A model generated the notes under the pieces. It was not told where the DNA came from. It searched no databases and worked only from the letters and a program-made list of their open reading frames with translations. From Alphaproteobacteria bacterium (GTDB lineage Bacteria; Pseudomonadota; Alphaproteobacteria; Rhodobacterales; Rhodobacteraceae), in assembly GCA_030424645.1 (NCBI GenBank), contig JAUHWP010000007.1, positions 1 through 55,823 on the forward strand: DNA of 55,823 nt. The letters run 5' to 3'. Positions 1 through 9,060 of the stretch are shown here, piece by piece (positions within the stretch are counted from its first letter, which is position 1; each line of letters begins with the position of its first letter). The translations under genes and the position numbers were made by a program.

Positions 1-203
1 CCGAAGCAACCCTGCGTCCCGGTGCGCGGGTGCTGTCGCCGCCGTTTATGGAAATCCGTCAGGCGATGGGGATCGTGCGAGGGCGGCCCGACGCCGCGGC
101 GGCCCTTGGTCATTTCATCCGTGATCTGGCCCGCACGGGGGTGATTGGTGATATTCTGGAGCGCCACGGTCTGGCCCGGTCATGCGCCCTGATCCCGCAA
201 TGA
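1..203 (+). CDS. C-terminal fragment of a probable solute-binding protein
   Basis: An open frame enters from the window edge (codons start at base 3) and stops with TGA at 201-203, giving the last 66 residues of a protein. The tail (PPFMEIRQAMGIVRG near its start, then a helix ending GDILERHGL) resembles the last helices of family 3 periplasmic amino-acid-type solute-binding proteins or related substrate-binding domains. The rest lies outside the window, so signal peptide and ligand pocket cannot be judged. It converges on guaD with a 24-base gap. The family call is tentative. Confidence 0.45.
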   Translation, partial: EATLRPGARVLSPPFMEIRQAMGIVRGRPDAAAALGHFIRDLARTGVIGDILERHGLARSCALIPQ

Positions 204-227
204 GGTGCCCCCGGATCGGCGGTTGAC

Positions 228-1529
228 TTAGGCAGAACCGGTCGCCGCGCCCGCCACATAGACCTGTTCGACCGCGCGATCGTCGCCCATCATCATCAGC
301 ACGAACAGCTCTTCCGACAGGGTGGTGGCGCGGGCCATTCGCAGGGCCATGGCGTCGGTGGCGGCGGCATTCAGGACCACGACGTCGGCATCCGTGCCGG
401 GAGCCAGCGTGCCGATCCTGTCCTGAAGACCCAGTGCAACGGCGTTACCACGGGTGATCCAGTGGAAAGCGCGGAGCGGATGCAGCGACTGGCCCTGCAA
501 TTGCAGGATCTTGTAGCCTTCGTTCAGGGTTTGCAGCATGGAGTAACTGGTGCCTGCGCCCACATCGGTGGCAATCGCGTTGGTGATGCCGCGCGCCCGC
601 AGACCAGCGTCGTCAAACAACCCGCTGCCCAGAAACAGGTTCGAGGTCGGGCAGAACACCGGATGGGCGCCGGTCTCGACCAGCGCGTCGATCTCGCGCG
701 GTTTCAGGTGGATCGAATGGCCCAGCAGCATCTTCGGGCCAAGCAGGCCGTAGGATTGATAGACATCCAGATAATCGCGCGCTTCGGGGTAAAGCTCGGC
801 GGTATAGGCGATCTCGTCATGGTTTTCGGACAGGTGGGTCTGGACGTAGCACTCGGGATGTTCCTGCACCAATGCCTGCGCCATTTCCATCTGCGCGGGG
901 GTCGAGGTGATGGCGAAACGGGGGGTGATCGCATACAGCCCGCGCCCCTTGCCATGCCACGTGTCAATCAGCGCCTTGGTGTCGTCATATGAGGATTGCG
1001 GCGTATCGCGCAGCCCATCGGGGGCGTTGCGGTCCATCATCACCTTACCGCCGATCATGCACATGTTGCGGCGGGCGGCTTCGGTAAAGAACGCATCGGC
1101 CGAGGTCTTGTGGACCGAACAATAGGCCACCGCCGTGGTGGTGCCATGCGCGGTGATCTGGTCATAGAACCTGCCTGCCATCGCCGCACTGTGATCGGGA
1201 TCGGCAAACTCGGTTTCCGCGGGGAAGGTATAGGTGTTCAACCAGTCCAGAAGCTGTGCCCCCCAGGATGCAATCACCTGCACCTGCGGGAAATGGATAT
1301 GGGTGTCGATGAACCCGGCCATCAGCAGGTGGGGGCGGTGGTCGATGACCTGCGCCTCTATGGCCTGGGCGCTGACCGTGGCATGGTCGCCCGACGCGAT
1401 GATCAGCCCGTCCGCGATCAGGATCGCGCCATCCTCGTGATACTCATAGGCATGGGTGTCGTCAGGGCCAAGTGGTTCGGCGGTGAAGCTGAGCGTGCGG
1501 CCACGCAGAAGGGTTTGCGGCGAAGTCAT
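228..1529 (-). CDS. guaD: Guanine deaminase
   Basis: This 433-residue amidohydrolase should convert guanine to xanthine and ammonia in the cytoplasm, feeding the xanthine dehydrogenase encoded in the same locus. Visible metal and active-site motifs are GFIDTHIHFPQ near residue 75 (HxH zinc ligands), THLSENHDE in the middle, GHSIHL, and ATDVGAG near residue 320, all typical of GuaD. An upstream in-frame start at 1628 would add 33 residues and overlap the permease gene. I prefer the ATG at 1527-1529 because the product then begins at the usual N-terminus (MTSPQTLLRG). A strong terminator hairpin lies just before this start, so guaD may be expressed by read-through or be uncoupled from the rest of the operon. 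Confidence 0.93.
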   Translation of the reverse strand: MTSPQTLLRGRTLSFTAEPLGPDDTHAYEYHEDGAILIADGLIIASGDHATVSAQAIEAQVIDHRPHLLMAGFIDTHIHFPQVQVIASWGAQLLDWLNTYTFPAETEFADPDHSAAMAGRFYDQITAHGTTTAVAYCSVHKTSADAFFTEAARRNMCMIGGKVMMDRNAPDGLRDTPQSSYDDTKALIDTWHGKGRGLYAITPRFAITSTPAQMEMAQALVQEHPECYVQTHLSENHDEIAYTAELYPEARDYLDVYQSYGLLGPKMLLGHSIHLKPREIDALVETGAHPVFCPTSNLFLGSGLFDDAGLRARGITNAIATDVGAGTSYSMLQTLNEGYKILQLQGQSLHPLRAFHWITRGNAVALGLQDRIGTLAPGTDADVVVLNAAATDAMALRMARATTLSEELFVLMMMGDDRAVEQVYVAGAATGSA

Positions 1530-1545
1530 TGATGTGTCCGTTCGT

Positions 1546-1576
1546 AAAAAGGCACAGGACGCAAGGCGCCCTGTGC
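1546..1576 (-). terminator. Intrinsic terminator between permease and guaD
   Basis: Read on the minus strand, arms GCACAGG and CCTGTGC (1552-1558 and 1570-1576) extend inward through G-U, C-G, G-C and C-G pairs to an 11-pair stem with a CTT loop. The stem is followed by CTTTTT (1551-1546). This is a good rho-independent terminator, placed 17 bases before the guaD start codon and about 25 bases after the permease stop. Confidence 0.8.
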
Positions 1577-1599
1577 TGAGTTTGGGCGAAAGGGAGGAT

Positions 1600-3183
1600 C
1601 TATTCGCCCGGCGTTGGGTGCGGGTCATCCGTCGGCAGGTTTTCGTTCACCAGGTCGCCTTCCTTGTGGAACTGCGGATAGATGAACAGGAAAGCTGCCG
1701 CGATTAGGTAGCCCATGCTGACGCCGCTGAAGCTGGGCCAGTGCAGGCTGGCCGAGTGGATGATGCCGACCAGCGACATGCCGAAGGCAGCGAGCGCAAA
1801 GCCACCGGCGTTGCGGAACCGTCCGTCAATCACGCTGGCCACGATGGCGCCCCAGATCAGGCCGGTCAGAATGGCCCCCTGGCTGAGGGCCAGATGGCCT
1901 TCGAAATGCGCGCCTTGTTGCAAGAGCGCGGCGGTCAGCGCCTCGTCCCCCAGTTGCGGCAGGCCTTCGACCCCGGTGGCGCCAAGCGCGCCCATCAGCG
2001 ATCCCCACTTGGTGACAAGGAAGGACGACACATGCGGCATCATCGCGATGGTCACGGCAGCCATATGCTCGGTTTTCACGGAATGCGCCGTGTTGGTGAT
2101 CAGGCTCAGCGCCACGAAAACCAGAACCGGTGCGGCGGCGGCCACGGGGATCAGGTTGTTCAGGAAGGCAAGCAGCCCGAAGAACGCCGCGAAGGGAATG
2201 ACCAGACCGACCGCGATGATATAGCCCGAATGCGCCCCCATCCGCTTGTAAGCCGGGTGGCCGATATAGGCGGTGGTGGGGAAGGGCGAGCCAAAGACCG
2301 CGCCGATCATCGTGCCGACGCCATCCGTCACCTGACAGGTCGCGACCGGGTAGTGGTCGCCTGCCGCCTCGGCGCTTTCGACGTTGTTCATGGTTTCGAT
2401 GAAGTTGTAGATCTGCACCGGCACCAGAACCAGAAACAGCTCGGGATTGGCAAACAGGTGCTGGATGCCTGCGATCAGGTCGCCGATATAAGGAACGGGG
2501 GGATAGAAGCCCACGCCGTCGAAACTGACCGAAGCCTTGCCCATGGCCAGAGCCACGACGGTGCCGACGATCAACGCCAGAAGACCGGCGGGGATGTTGA
2601 AGGGCAGGCGGAAGCGCCCGACCAGGCCCCACAGGATGATGATCATCGAGGCAAAGCCGATGAACGGGTCTTCGAACACGGTGGCCAGCGGCACGGTGCC
2701 GATGAACACCAGCGCGATGCCGCACAAAGTGCCCAACATGCCCGCGCGGGGTGTCACGCGTTTCAGCCACGGGCCAACGATGGCGCCAAGGCCTGCGACG
2801 ATGCCGCCCATGAAGCCCGCGCCGATGCCCACCTGCCACGCAAGGGTTGCGTCATTGGTGGACCAGTAGATTGGGCCAATCACGCCGAACAGATAGACGA
2901 ACATCACGGGGGTCGAGATGCCATAGGGCAGGGCAGTCACGTCCCGCCCGTGCCGTGCGGCGGCGCGTTTGGCCAGCCAGGTATAGACCGCCACACCGGC
3001 CATGATCGCCACGGCGGCGCCGGGCAGGATGCGGCCGAACACGATTTCGGCAGGCATGTTGAACACGAACTGGCAAACCCCTGCCAGCACGATCAGGTTG
3101 ATCAGGTTGTCGGTGAACAGCGCCCAGAACGCGCTGAAGTCATTGCGCGCAAAAAGCTTGTAGTTATACGTTGTCCCGTCCAT
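1600..3183 (-). CDS. NCS2-family purine (xanthine/uracil-type) permease
   Basis: This 527-residue integral membrane protein has about 12-14 hydrophobic segments across its length. Motifs include LPYGISTP near residue 85 and a QIYNFIETMNNVESAEAAGD stretch near residues 258-277, which resembles the substrate-binding segment (NxExxxA) of nucleobase transporters of the NCS2/AzgA group. Its position between xdhC and guaD points to import of a purine base such as xanthine, hypoxanthine or guanine by proton symport. A strong GAGGAGGAG ribosome-binding site precedes the ATG at 3181-3183. Which purine is preferred cannot be read from the sequence. Confidence 0.88.
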   Translation of the reverse strand: MDGTTYNYKLFARNDFSAFWALFTDNLINLIVLAGVCQFVFNMPAEIVFGRILPGAAVAIMAGVAVYTWLAKRAAARHGRDVTALPYGISTPVMFVYLFGVIGPIYWSTNDATLAWQVGIGAGFMGGIVAGLGAIVGPWLKRVTPRAGMLGTLCGIALVFIGTVPLATVFEDPFIGFASMIIILWGLVGRFRLPFNIPAGLLALIVGTVVALAMGKASVSFDGVGFYPPVPYIGDLIAGIQHLFANPELFLVLVPVQIYNFIETMNNVESAEAAGDHYPVATCQVTDGVGTMIGAVFGSPFPTTAYIGHPAYKRMGAHSGYIIAVGLVIPFAAFFGLLAFLNNLIPVAAAAPVLVFVALSLITNTAHSVKTEHMAAVTIAMMPHVSSFLVTKWGSLMGALGATGVEGLPQLGDEALTAALLQQGAHFEGHLALSQGAILTGLIWGAIVASVIDGRFRNAGGFALAAFGMSLVGIIHSASLHWPSFSGVSMGYLIAAAFLFIYPQFHKEGDLVNENLPTDDPHPTPGE

Positions 3184-3210
3184 GACGGTCTCCTCCTCTG
3201 TGACCTGTGG

Positions 3211-4107
3211 TCAGTCACGCGCCTGACGGGCGGTGCTGTCCTTTCGGTCTGATTGATTGCCCGTGATGGGCGCTCCCATATCCCATTGCTGGGGGTTTGC
3301 GGCAGTTTCAGAGGTCAAATCAGCGATCACTTCCGCCGCCACGAAGGCCGCGATGACGCTGGGCCGCTTGTCGCGGCTGCCGCTTGCCCCGATGGGGCAA
3401 ATCAAGTGTTCGGTGCTGTGATCGTCGCCATGCTGCCGGACCCAGTTGCGAAACTTGGCGCGTTTGGTGGCGGACCCGATCATGCCGACATAGGCCGCAT
3501 CGCCCTTTTCCAGCGCGGCAAGCGTCAGCAGGAAATCCAGCGCGTGGTCATGCGTCAGCACGACAAAGGCGCTGCCGGCAGGCGCGTTGGTGATGTCCAC
3601 TTCGGGAATCACGCTGAGGCGTGTTTCCACATCAGCGCAGCACTGGGCCAGTTCCGCCTCGCGGCTGTCGATCAGGATGCAGCGAACCGGCATATGCTGG
3701 AACAAATCGGCCAGCGCCCGGCCCACGTGACCCGCGCCCATGACATAGACATGCGGTAAATCCGCCGCCTGATCTCGCGCCCGCACCAGCGCGTCACGCT
3801 TGTCGGCCCGGCGCATCCGCGCCAGCGACAGCTCAACCCGTCCCCCGCAACACTGGCCGATTTCGGGGCCAAGCGGCACGTCCAGGTCAAGGTTCAGAAC
3901 GCTACCGTTCAGCATATCGCGGGCGCGGTCGATGGCGATGAATTCCAACTGCCCGCCGCCGATGGTGCCCCACAGGTGATCCCGCGTCACGAACATCTCG
4001 GTCCCTTCGTTGCGCGGGGACGAGCCGCGCACGCGGGTCAGGGTCACGCGAATGACCGGCCCGTTCAGGGACAGAAAGTCGGACAGGGTGCGCACGGGGT
4101 GGGCCAT
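3211..4107 (-). CDS. xdhC: Xanthine dehydrogenase accessory protein XdhC
   Basis: XdhC proteins bind molybdenum cofactor, promote its sulfuration and insert it into the XdhB subunit. This 298-residue protein shows the N-terminal XdhC/CoxI segment (RGSSPRNEGTEMFV, then GTIGGGQLE near residues 47-55) and a C-terminal Rossmann-like domain beginning VYVMGAGHVGRAL near residue 118. The conserved tail segments YVGMIGSATKR and CPIGASGSRDKRP are also present. It starts 3 bases after the xdhB stop and precedes the permease, so it is translated as part of the same operon. Confidence 0.95.
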   Translation of the reverse strand: MAHPVRTLSDFLSLNGPVIRVTLTRVRGSSPRNEGTEMFVTRDHLWGTIGGGQLEFIAIDRARDMLNGSVLNLDLDVPLGPEIGQCCGGRVELSLARMRRADKRDALVRARDQAADLPHVYVMGAGHVGRALADLFQHMPVRCILIDSREAELAQCCADVETRLSVIPEVDITNAPAGSAFVVLTHDHALDFLLTLAALEKGDAAYVGMIGSATKRAKFRNWVRQHGDDHSTEHLICPIGASGSRDKRPSVIAAFVAAEVIADLTSETAANPQQWDMGAPITGNQSDRKDSTARQARD

Positions 4108-4110
4108 GGG

Positions 4111-6429
4111 TCAGCCCGCCGCTTTCAGGCGTTCGACGGCCATCAGCACACGTTCGGGCGTGGCAGGGGCATCCAGACGTGGGCAGTTGCGATAATCGGC
4201 GACCGAGGCGACGGCCATCGACAGTGCTTCGAACACAGAAATGCCCAGCATGAAGGGCGGCTCACCCACCGCTTTCGACCGCTTGATCGTCAACTCGCGA
4301 TTTTCCGACCAGTCGGCCAGCTTCACGTTGAATTCGCGCGGCCGGTCAGAGGCCAGCGGGATCTTGTAGGTCGACGGCGCGTGGGTGCGCAAACGGCCTG
4401 CATCGTCCCACCACAGCTCTTCCGTGGTCAGCCAGCCCATGCCCTGAATGAACGCGCCTTCGACCTGGCCCTTGTCCAGCACCGGGTTCAGCGACCGGCC
4501 CACATCATGCAGGATGTCGGTGCGGTCCACCCGGTATTCGCCGGTCAGCGTGTCGATCGTGACCTCGGAACAGGCCGCGCCATAGGCGTAGTAATAGAAG
4601 GGCCGCCCCTTGCCCGATGCACGGTCCCAGTGAATTTTCGGCGTTTTGTAGAAGCCCGCGGCGGAAAGCTGAACCCGCGCCATATAGGCCTGTTTGATAA
4701 AGGCGTCGAAGGTCAAAACCTCGTCCCCGATGTGCACCTGATTGGGTTCGAATTGCACGGCGTCGGGGGCGACGTTCCATTTCTCGGCGGCAAAGTCGAC
4801 CAGCCGCGCCTTGATCTGTTCAACCGCATTCAGCGCAGCCATGCCGTTCAGGTCGGTGCCCGACGACGCGGCGGTGGCGGATGTGTTCGGCACTTTCTCG
4901 GTCGTCGTCTTGGTGATCTTGATCCGGCTGATGTCGACCTGAAACGCCTCGGCCACGACCTGCGCGACCTTGGTGTTGAGCCCCTGCCCCATTTCGGTGC
5001 CGCCATGGTTCAGGTGGATCGAGCCGTCGTTATAGACATGCACCAGCGCGCCCGCCTGATTATACCATGTCGCGGTGAACGAGATGCCGAACTTGACCGG
5101 CGTCAGCGCGATGCCCTTCTTCAGAACGCGCGAGGTGGCGTTGAAGTCGAGGATCGCCTTGCGCCGCGCGCGGTAGTCGGCGCTGTCCTCCAACTCGCCC
5201 ACCAGACGGTCCAGTATGTTATCCTCGACCGCCTGATGATAGGGGGTCAGGTCGCGACCCTTGCCGCCATAGAAATTGGCCTTGCGCACATCCAGCGGGT
5301 CTTGCCCGGTGGCGAAGGCGATTTCTTCGATGATGCGTTCGGCGGCGATCACCCCTTGCGGGCCGCCAAAGCCGCGAAACGCGGTGTTCGAGACCGTGTT
5401 GGTCTTCATCGGATGGCTGACCAGCCGCACATTCGGGTAAAAATAGGCGTTGTCGGCATGAAACAGGGCGCGGTCCGTGACCGGGCCGGACAGGTCCGAC
5501 GTATAGCCACAGCGCGCGGCAAAGGTGCCGTCCACAGCCTCGATCCGGCCCGCGTCATCAAACGCCACATCATAGTCGATCACGAAATCATGCCGCTTGC
5601 CGGTGGCGGTCATATCCTGATCGCGGTCGGGGCGGATCTTCACCGCACGGCCCCATTTCTTGGCGGCCATTGCGGCGACCACACAGAACAGGTTCATCTG
5701 GCTTTCCTTGCCGCCAAACCCGCCGCCCATCCGGCGCACGTTCACCGTGACCGCGTTCGAGGGCACGCCAAGCACATGGGCGACCATATGCTGTGCCTCG
5801 CTCGGGTGCTGGGTGGAACAATGGACGACCACGTCGTCATCCTCGCCGGGGATGGCGAAGGCGATATGGCCTTCCAGATACATGTGGTCCTGTCCGCCCA
5901 CTTCCATCCGGCCCTTGATGCGGTTGGTGGCTTTGGCGAAGGCCGGGTCCACCGCGCCGCGCTCCAGCTTCAGGGGCGCGGTGACATGGGGATAGCCCGC
6001 ATCCTGCGCGGCAATCGGGTCCAGCGCGTGGGGCAGCACCTCGCAGTCGACCTTGACCAGTTCAGCGGCCCGGCGCGCAGCGTCGCGGGTTTCGGCAATG
6101 ACGGCAAACAGGGGTTGGCCGTGGAACTGGATCTTGTCGGTGGGAAACACCGGCTCGTCATTCTGGCCGGTGGGGCTGATGTCGTTATGCCCCGGAATAT
6201 CGGCGGCGGTCAGCACACCGACAACACCGGGGGCGGCGCGCACGGCGTCAAGGTCGAGGCTGCGGATCGTGGCATGGGCCACGTCCGACACGCCCAGATA
6301 GGCGTGCAGGGTGCCCACGGGTTCGACGATATCGTCGGTATAGTCGGCCGCGCCTGTGACATGTTTGGTGGCACTGTCATGGATGCGGTCGGTATGGGCG
6401 GCGCCACGGATGGATACATTGTCTTTCAT
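4111..6429 (-). CDS. xdhB: Xanthine dehydrogenase, molybdopterin-binding subunit
   Basis: This is the large subunit of a bacterial XdhAB xanthine dehydrogenase, which oxidises hypoxanthine and xanthine to urate. The 772-residue protein begins with the aldehyde-oxidase a/b hammerhead domain (about residues 15-130) followed by the Mo-cofactor domain. Visible motifs are GGGFGGKESQ, the AFRGFGGPQG loop carrying the substrate-orienting Arg, and AVGEPPFMLG near the C-terminus carrying the catalytic Glu. These match true xanthine dehydrogenases better than the second Mo hydroxylase at 18.9-23.2 kb. It lies 12 bases after xdhA. Confidence 0.96.
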   Translation of the reverse strand: MKDNVSIRGAAHTDRIHDSATKHVTGAADYTDDIVEPVGTLHAYLGVSDVAHATIRSLDLDAVRAAPGVVGVLTAADIPGHNDISPTGQNDEPVFPTDKIQFHGQPLFAVIAETRDAARRAAELVKVDCEVLPHALDPIAAQDAGYPHVTAPLKLERGAVDPAFAKATNRIKGRMEVGGQDHMYLEGHIAFAIPGEDDDVVVHCSTQHPSEAQHMVAHVLGVPSNAVTVNVRRMGGGFGGKESQMNLFCVVAAMAAKKWGRAVKIRPDRDQDMTATGKRHDFVIDYDVAFDDAGRIEAVDGTFAARCGYTSDLSGPVTDRALFHADNAYFYPNVRLVSHPMKTNTVSNTAFRGFGGPQGVIAAERIIEEIAFATGQDPLDVRKANFYGGKGRDLTPYHQAVEDNILDRLVGELEDSADYRARRKAILDFNATSRVLKKGIALTPVKFGISFTATWYNQAGALVHVYNDGSIHLNHGGTEMGQGLNTKVAQVVAEAFQVDISRIKITKTTTEKVPNTSATAASSGTDLNGMAALNAVEQIKARLVDFAAEKWNVAPDAVQFEPNQVHIGDEVLTFDAFIKQAYMARVQLSAAGFYKTPKIHWDRASGKGRPFYYYAYGAACSEVTIDTLTGEYRVDRTDILHDVGRSLNPVLDKGQVEGAFIQGMGWLTTEELWWDDAGRLRTHAPSTYKIPLASDRPREFNVKLADWSENRELTIKRSKAVGEPPFMLGISVFEALSMAVASVADYRNCPRLDAPATPERVLMAVERLKAAG

Positions 6430-6441
6430 ATCGTCAGCTCC

Positions 6442-7905
6442 TTACGCGGTGGCCAGTTGAACGGGGGCACGGGCGGCATCGTCATGGTCCAGAAAGAACC
6501 GGCGCAGAAGGTTCTGGGCCGACAGCATGCGATACTCGGACGATGCGCGCCAATCGGTTAGGGGTTGGAAGTCCTGCGGCAGGGCGGCGGCAGCGGCGTC
6601 AAACGCCGCTTCGCCCCACGCCTGACCCAACAGGGCGGCTTCGGCAGCGGCAGCGCGTTTGGGCGTGGCCGCCATGCCGCCAAAGGCGATGCGCGCGCCG
6701 GTGATCACATTGTCGGTCAGCGTGACGCTGATCCCGACCGCGACCGACGAGATATCCTCGTCCCGCCGCTTGGAAATCTTGTAGGCCGCATCGCGCTGAC
6801 CCGGCGCGGGGCAGGGGACGCGGATGCTTTCGACAAATTCGCCGGGTTTGCGGTCCTGCTTGCCATAGTCGATGAAGAAATCCTGCAACGCCATGGTGCG
6901 GCGGTCGGAGCCATGGCGCAGCGTGACCTCGGCCCCCAGCGCGATCAGCACGGGCGGTGTGTCGCCAATGGGCGAGCCGTTGGCGATGTTGCCGCCAACG
7001 GTGCCCATATTGCGCACCTGCCAACCAGCGATCCGGTCCCAATAGGGGGTCAGATGCGGGAAAATCTCGGCGATGGCGTCCTGACACTCGGTATAGGTGG
7101 CGGTTGCCCCGATGATCAGCGCATCCCCATCCCGGCGTACGGTTTTCATCCCGGTCAGATGACCGATGAACACGGCGGGGCCGATGGGGCGCAGGAATTT
7201 CGTAACCCATAGGCCGACATCGGTGGCACCGGCGACAATGGTTGCCTTGGGGTGGTCCGCCAGAACCTCGGCCAGATCATCCACATCGGCGGGCAAAATG
7301 GCCTGGTTATCGGCGGGGCCGGTGACCACGCGCTGGCCGTCCTGCAAATCACGCAGTTGGGCGATGACCGCCTCGCGTTCGGTGTTCAGATGGTCGGCGG
7401 ACGGGGTGCCATAGCGGCTGACCGCAACCGCGGCGCGGATGATCGGCGCATACCCCGTGCAGCGGCACAGGTTGCCTTGCAGCGCGGTTTCGACCTGCGT
7501 TTCCGTCGGTTCAGGCGTTTCCATCCACAGCGCATAAAGCGACATGACGAAGCCGGGCGTGCAGAAGCCGCACTGGCTGCCATGGTGATCGACCATCGCC
7601 TGTTGCACCGGGTGCAGCCGGCCATCGGGGCCGGACACATGTTCGATCGTGACGACATGGCACCCATCAAGCGACGCAAGGAAACGGATGCAGGCATTCA
7701 CCGGTTCATAGGTCAGACCGTCATCGGCCAACCGCCCCACCAACACGGTGCAGGCCCCGCAATCGCCTTCTGCGCAACCTTCCTTGGTGCCGGTCAGACG
7801 ACGATTGAGGCGCAGGAAGTCCAGAAGCGTCTGATCTGCCGCGACATCCGCAACGGTGACGGGCTGTCCGTTCAGAAGAAAGTGGATATGGCTGCGATAT
7901 GTCAT
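6442..7905 (-). CDS. xdhA: Xanthine dehydrogenase, Fe-S/FAD subunit
   Basis: The small subunit of XdhAB carries two [2Fe-2S] clusters and FAD and passes electrons from the Mo centre to NAD. The 487-residue protein shows CAEGDCGACTV (plant-type cluster) near residue 43, CGFCTPGF and CRCTGY for the second cluster, and an FAD domain from about residue 195 (IVAGATDVGLWV, then NMGTVGGNIANGSPIGD). A start at 7950 is possible, but the ATG at 7903-7905 has AGGAG at the right distance and gives the normal N-terminus MTYRSHIHFLLNG. It is the first gene of the minus-strand purine operon, divergent from a LysR regulator. Confidence 0.96.
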   Translation of the reverse strand: MTYRSHIHFLLNGQPVTVADVAADQTLLDFLRLNRRLTGTKEGCAEGDCGACTVLVGRLADDGLTYEPVNACIRFLASLDGCHVVTIEHVSGPDGRLHPVQQAMVDHHGSQCGFCTPGFVMSLYALWMETPEPTETQVETALQGNLCRCTGYAPIIRAAVAVSRYGTPSADHLNTEREAVIAQLRDLQDGQRVVTGPADNQAILPADVDDLAEVLADHPKATIVAGATDVGLWVTKFLRPIGPAVFIGHLTGMKTVRRDGDALIIGATATYTECQDAIAEIFPHLTPYWDRIAGWQVRNMGTVGGNIANGSPIGDTPPVLIALGAEVTLRHGSDRRTMALQDFFIDYGKQDRKPGEFVESIRVPCPAPGQRDAAYKISKRRDEDISSVAVGISVTLTDNVITGARIAFGGMAATPKRAAAAEAALLGQAWGEAAFDAAAAALPQDFQPLTDWRASSEYRMLSAQNLLRRFFLDHDDAARAPVQLATA

Positions 7906-8000
7906 GGATGCTCCTGAAAAAGCGGGCTGTGGGGGACCAGTTCCCGTCAAGCATAGCGCGGGTTAATGCCATCAAATAGACGCGCAGTCGGTAAAGACTT

Positions 8001-8015
8001 TCAACAGATCGTTGA
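8001..8015. promoter_or_regulatory. Candidate LysR operator in the xdhA/lysR intergenic region
   Basis: TCAAC-AGATC-GTTGA is a perfect 5-base inverted repeat with a 5-base spacer. It lies 58 bases before the regulator start (8074) and 96 bases before the xdhA start (7905) on the other side. This is a typical place for a LysR-type recognition site, but no second copy was found, so the call rests on symmetry and position only. Confidence 0.4.
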
Positions 8016-8073
8016 TAATGAGGGTGGGGCGTGGCACTCTGATCGTGAACCCACACCCAGCGAAGGCCCTTTC

Positions 8074-9033
8074 ATGTCTTATATCGAAAGCCTGCGCGTG
8101 TTCGTGCGCGTGGTTGATCTGGGCAGTATCACGTCGGGCGGGCGCGACCTGCGCCTGACCCCGGCGGTGGCCAGTAAGCGCATCAAGGAATTGGAAAAAC
8201 ATCTTGGCGTGCGGCTGTTCAATCGCACCACGCGGTCCCTGTCCCCGACCGAGGTGGGCAAGCTGTTTTACCACGAGGCCAAGGCGGTTCTGGAAACGGT
8301 GGATATCGCGGAATCGAAGGTCGCCAATTTCTCGCACGCGCCGCGCGGGACGATCCGCGTGACCGCACCACTGGGCGCGGGGCGTCGGATCATTGCGCCA
8401 CTGGTGCCCCGTTTTGTCGAGACATTTCCCGATACACGCGTGCAGATGCGCCTGTCCGATCGCAAGGTGGACATCATGGCGGACGGGTTGGACATCGCCT
8501 TTTTCATTGGCACGCCCAGCGATTCGAACCTGAAGCTGCGCAAGATCCGCGATTGCGACCGGGTTCTGTGTGCCGCGCCGTCATATCTGGCGCAGAACGG
8601 AATGCCACGGACGCCCGATGATCTGCTTACGGGCCGGTTCAATTGTCTGCTGCTCAGATATCCACGCTCGCCCGAGTATTTCTGGGTGCTGCAAACCGAA
8701 AGCGGCACGCGCAAGCTGGAGGTCGCGGGCAAGTATGACGCCGATGACGGTGACGTTCTGACCGCCTGGGCGCTGGATGGGCGTGGCATCGTGAACAAAC
8801 CCCGCTTCGACGTGGCCGACCACTTGCAGGATGGCAGTCTGGTCGAGGTGCTGCCGGAAACACCGCCGGTCCCGACCATTTTCGGCTGCCTGTATCCGCA
8901 CAAGAAGCTGCAAGACCCGAAAATCCGCCTGTTCGTCGATTTCGTGATCGAACACAGCAAACCGCTGTTGGGGGAGCCACGGAGCGGAAAGGCACCGTCG
9001 GCCACCCGCCCAACAGGCACGGAACGGACTTAG
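8074..9033 (+). CDS. LysR-family transcriptional regulator
   Basis: This 319-residue protein has an N-terminal winged helix-turn-helix (about residues 1-60: SLRVFVRVVDLGS, then RIKELEKHLGVRLFNRTTR) and a C-terminal periplasmic-binding-protein-like effector domain. The effector domain resembles the CrgA/AphB-like LysR subgroup. An upstream in-frame start exists at 7966, but the ATG at 8074 gives the standard LysR N-terminus. The gene is transcribed divergently from xdhA with a 168-base gap holding a dyad, so it probably controls the purine operon. The effector is unknown; a purine or urate would be the natural guess. Confidence 0.9.
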   Translation: MSYIESLRVFVRVVDLGSITSGGRDLRLTPAVASKRIKELEKHLGVRLFNRTTRSLSPTEVGKLFYHEAKAVLETVDIAESKVANFSHAPRGTIRVTAPLGAGRRIIAPLVPRFVETFPDTRVQMRLSDRKVDIMADGLDIAFFIGTPSDSNLKLRKIRDCDRVLCAAPSYLAQNGMPRTPDDLLTGRFNCLLLRYPRSPEYFWVLQTESGTRKLEVAGKYDADDGDVLTAWALDGRGIVNKPRFDVADHLQDGSLVEVLPETPPVPTIFGCLYPHKKLQDPKIRLFVDFVIEHSKPLLGEPRSGKAPSATRPTGTERT

Positions 9034-9060
9034 CCATCCTGCCTGAACCAACGGCCTGTT

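Noticed and set aside
1530-1628. Guanine riboswitch controlling guaD.
   Set aside because: The leader is too short and shows only a simple terminator stem; no purine-aptamer three-way junction or conserved loops were seen.
3201-3213. TGACC-TGT-GGTCA palindrome just before the permease start.
   Set aside because: Only 5-base arms, overlapping the xdhC stop and lying inside an operon; no second copy; likely chance.
3976-6561. Long plus-strand open frame opposite xdhB (861 codons).
   Set aside because: It is a mirror frame of high-GC coding sequence; the minus-strand xdhB, xdhC and xdhA genes have clear family motifs and proper starts.
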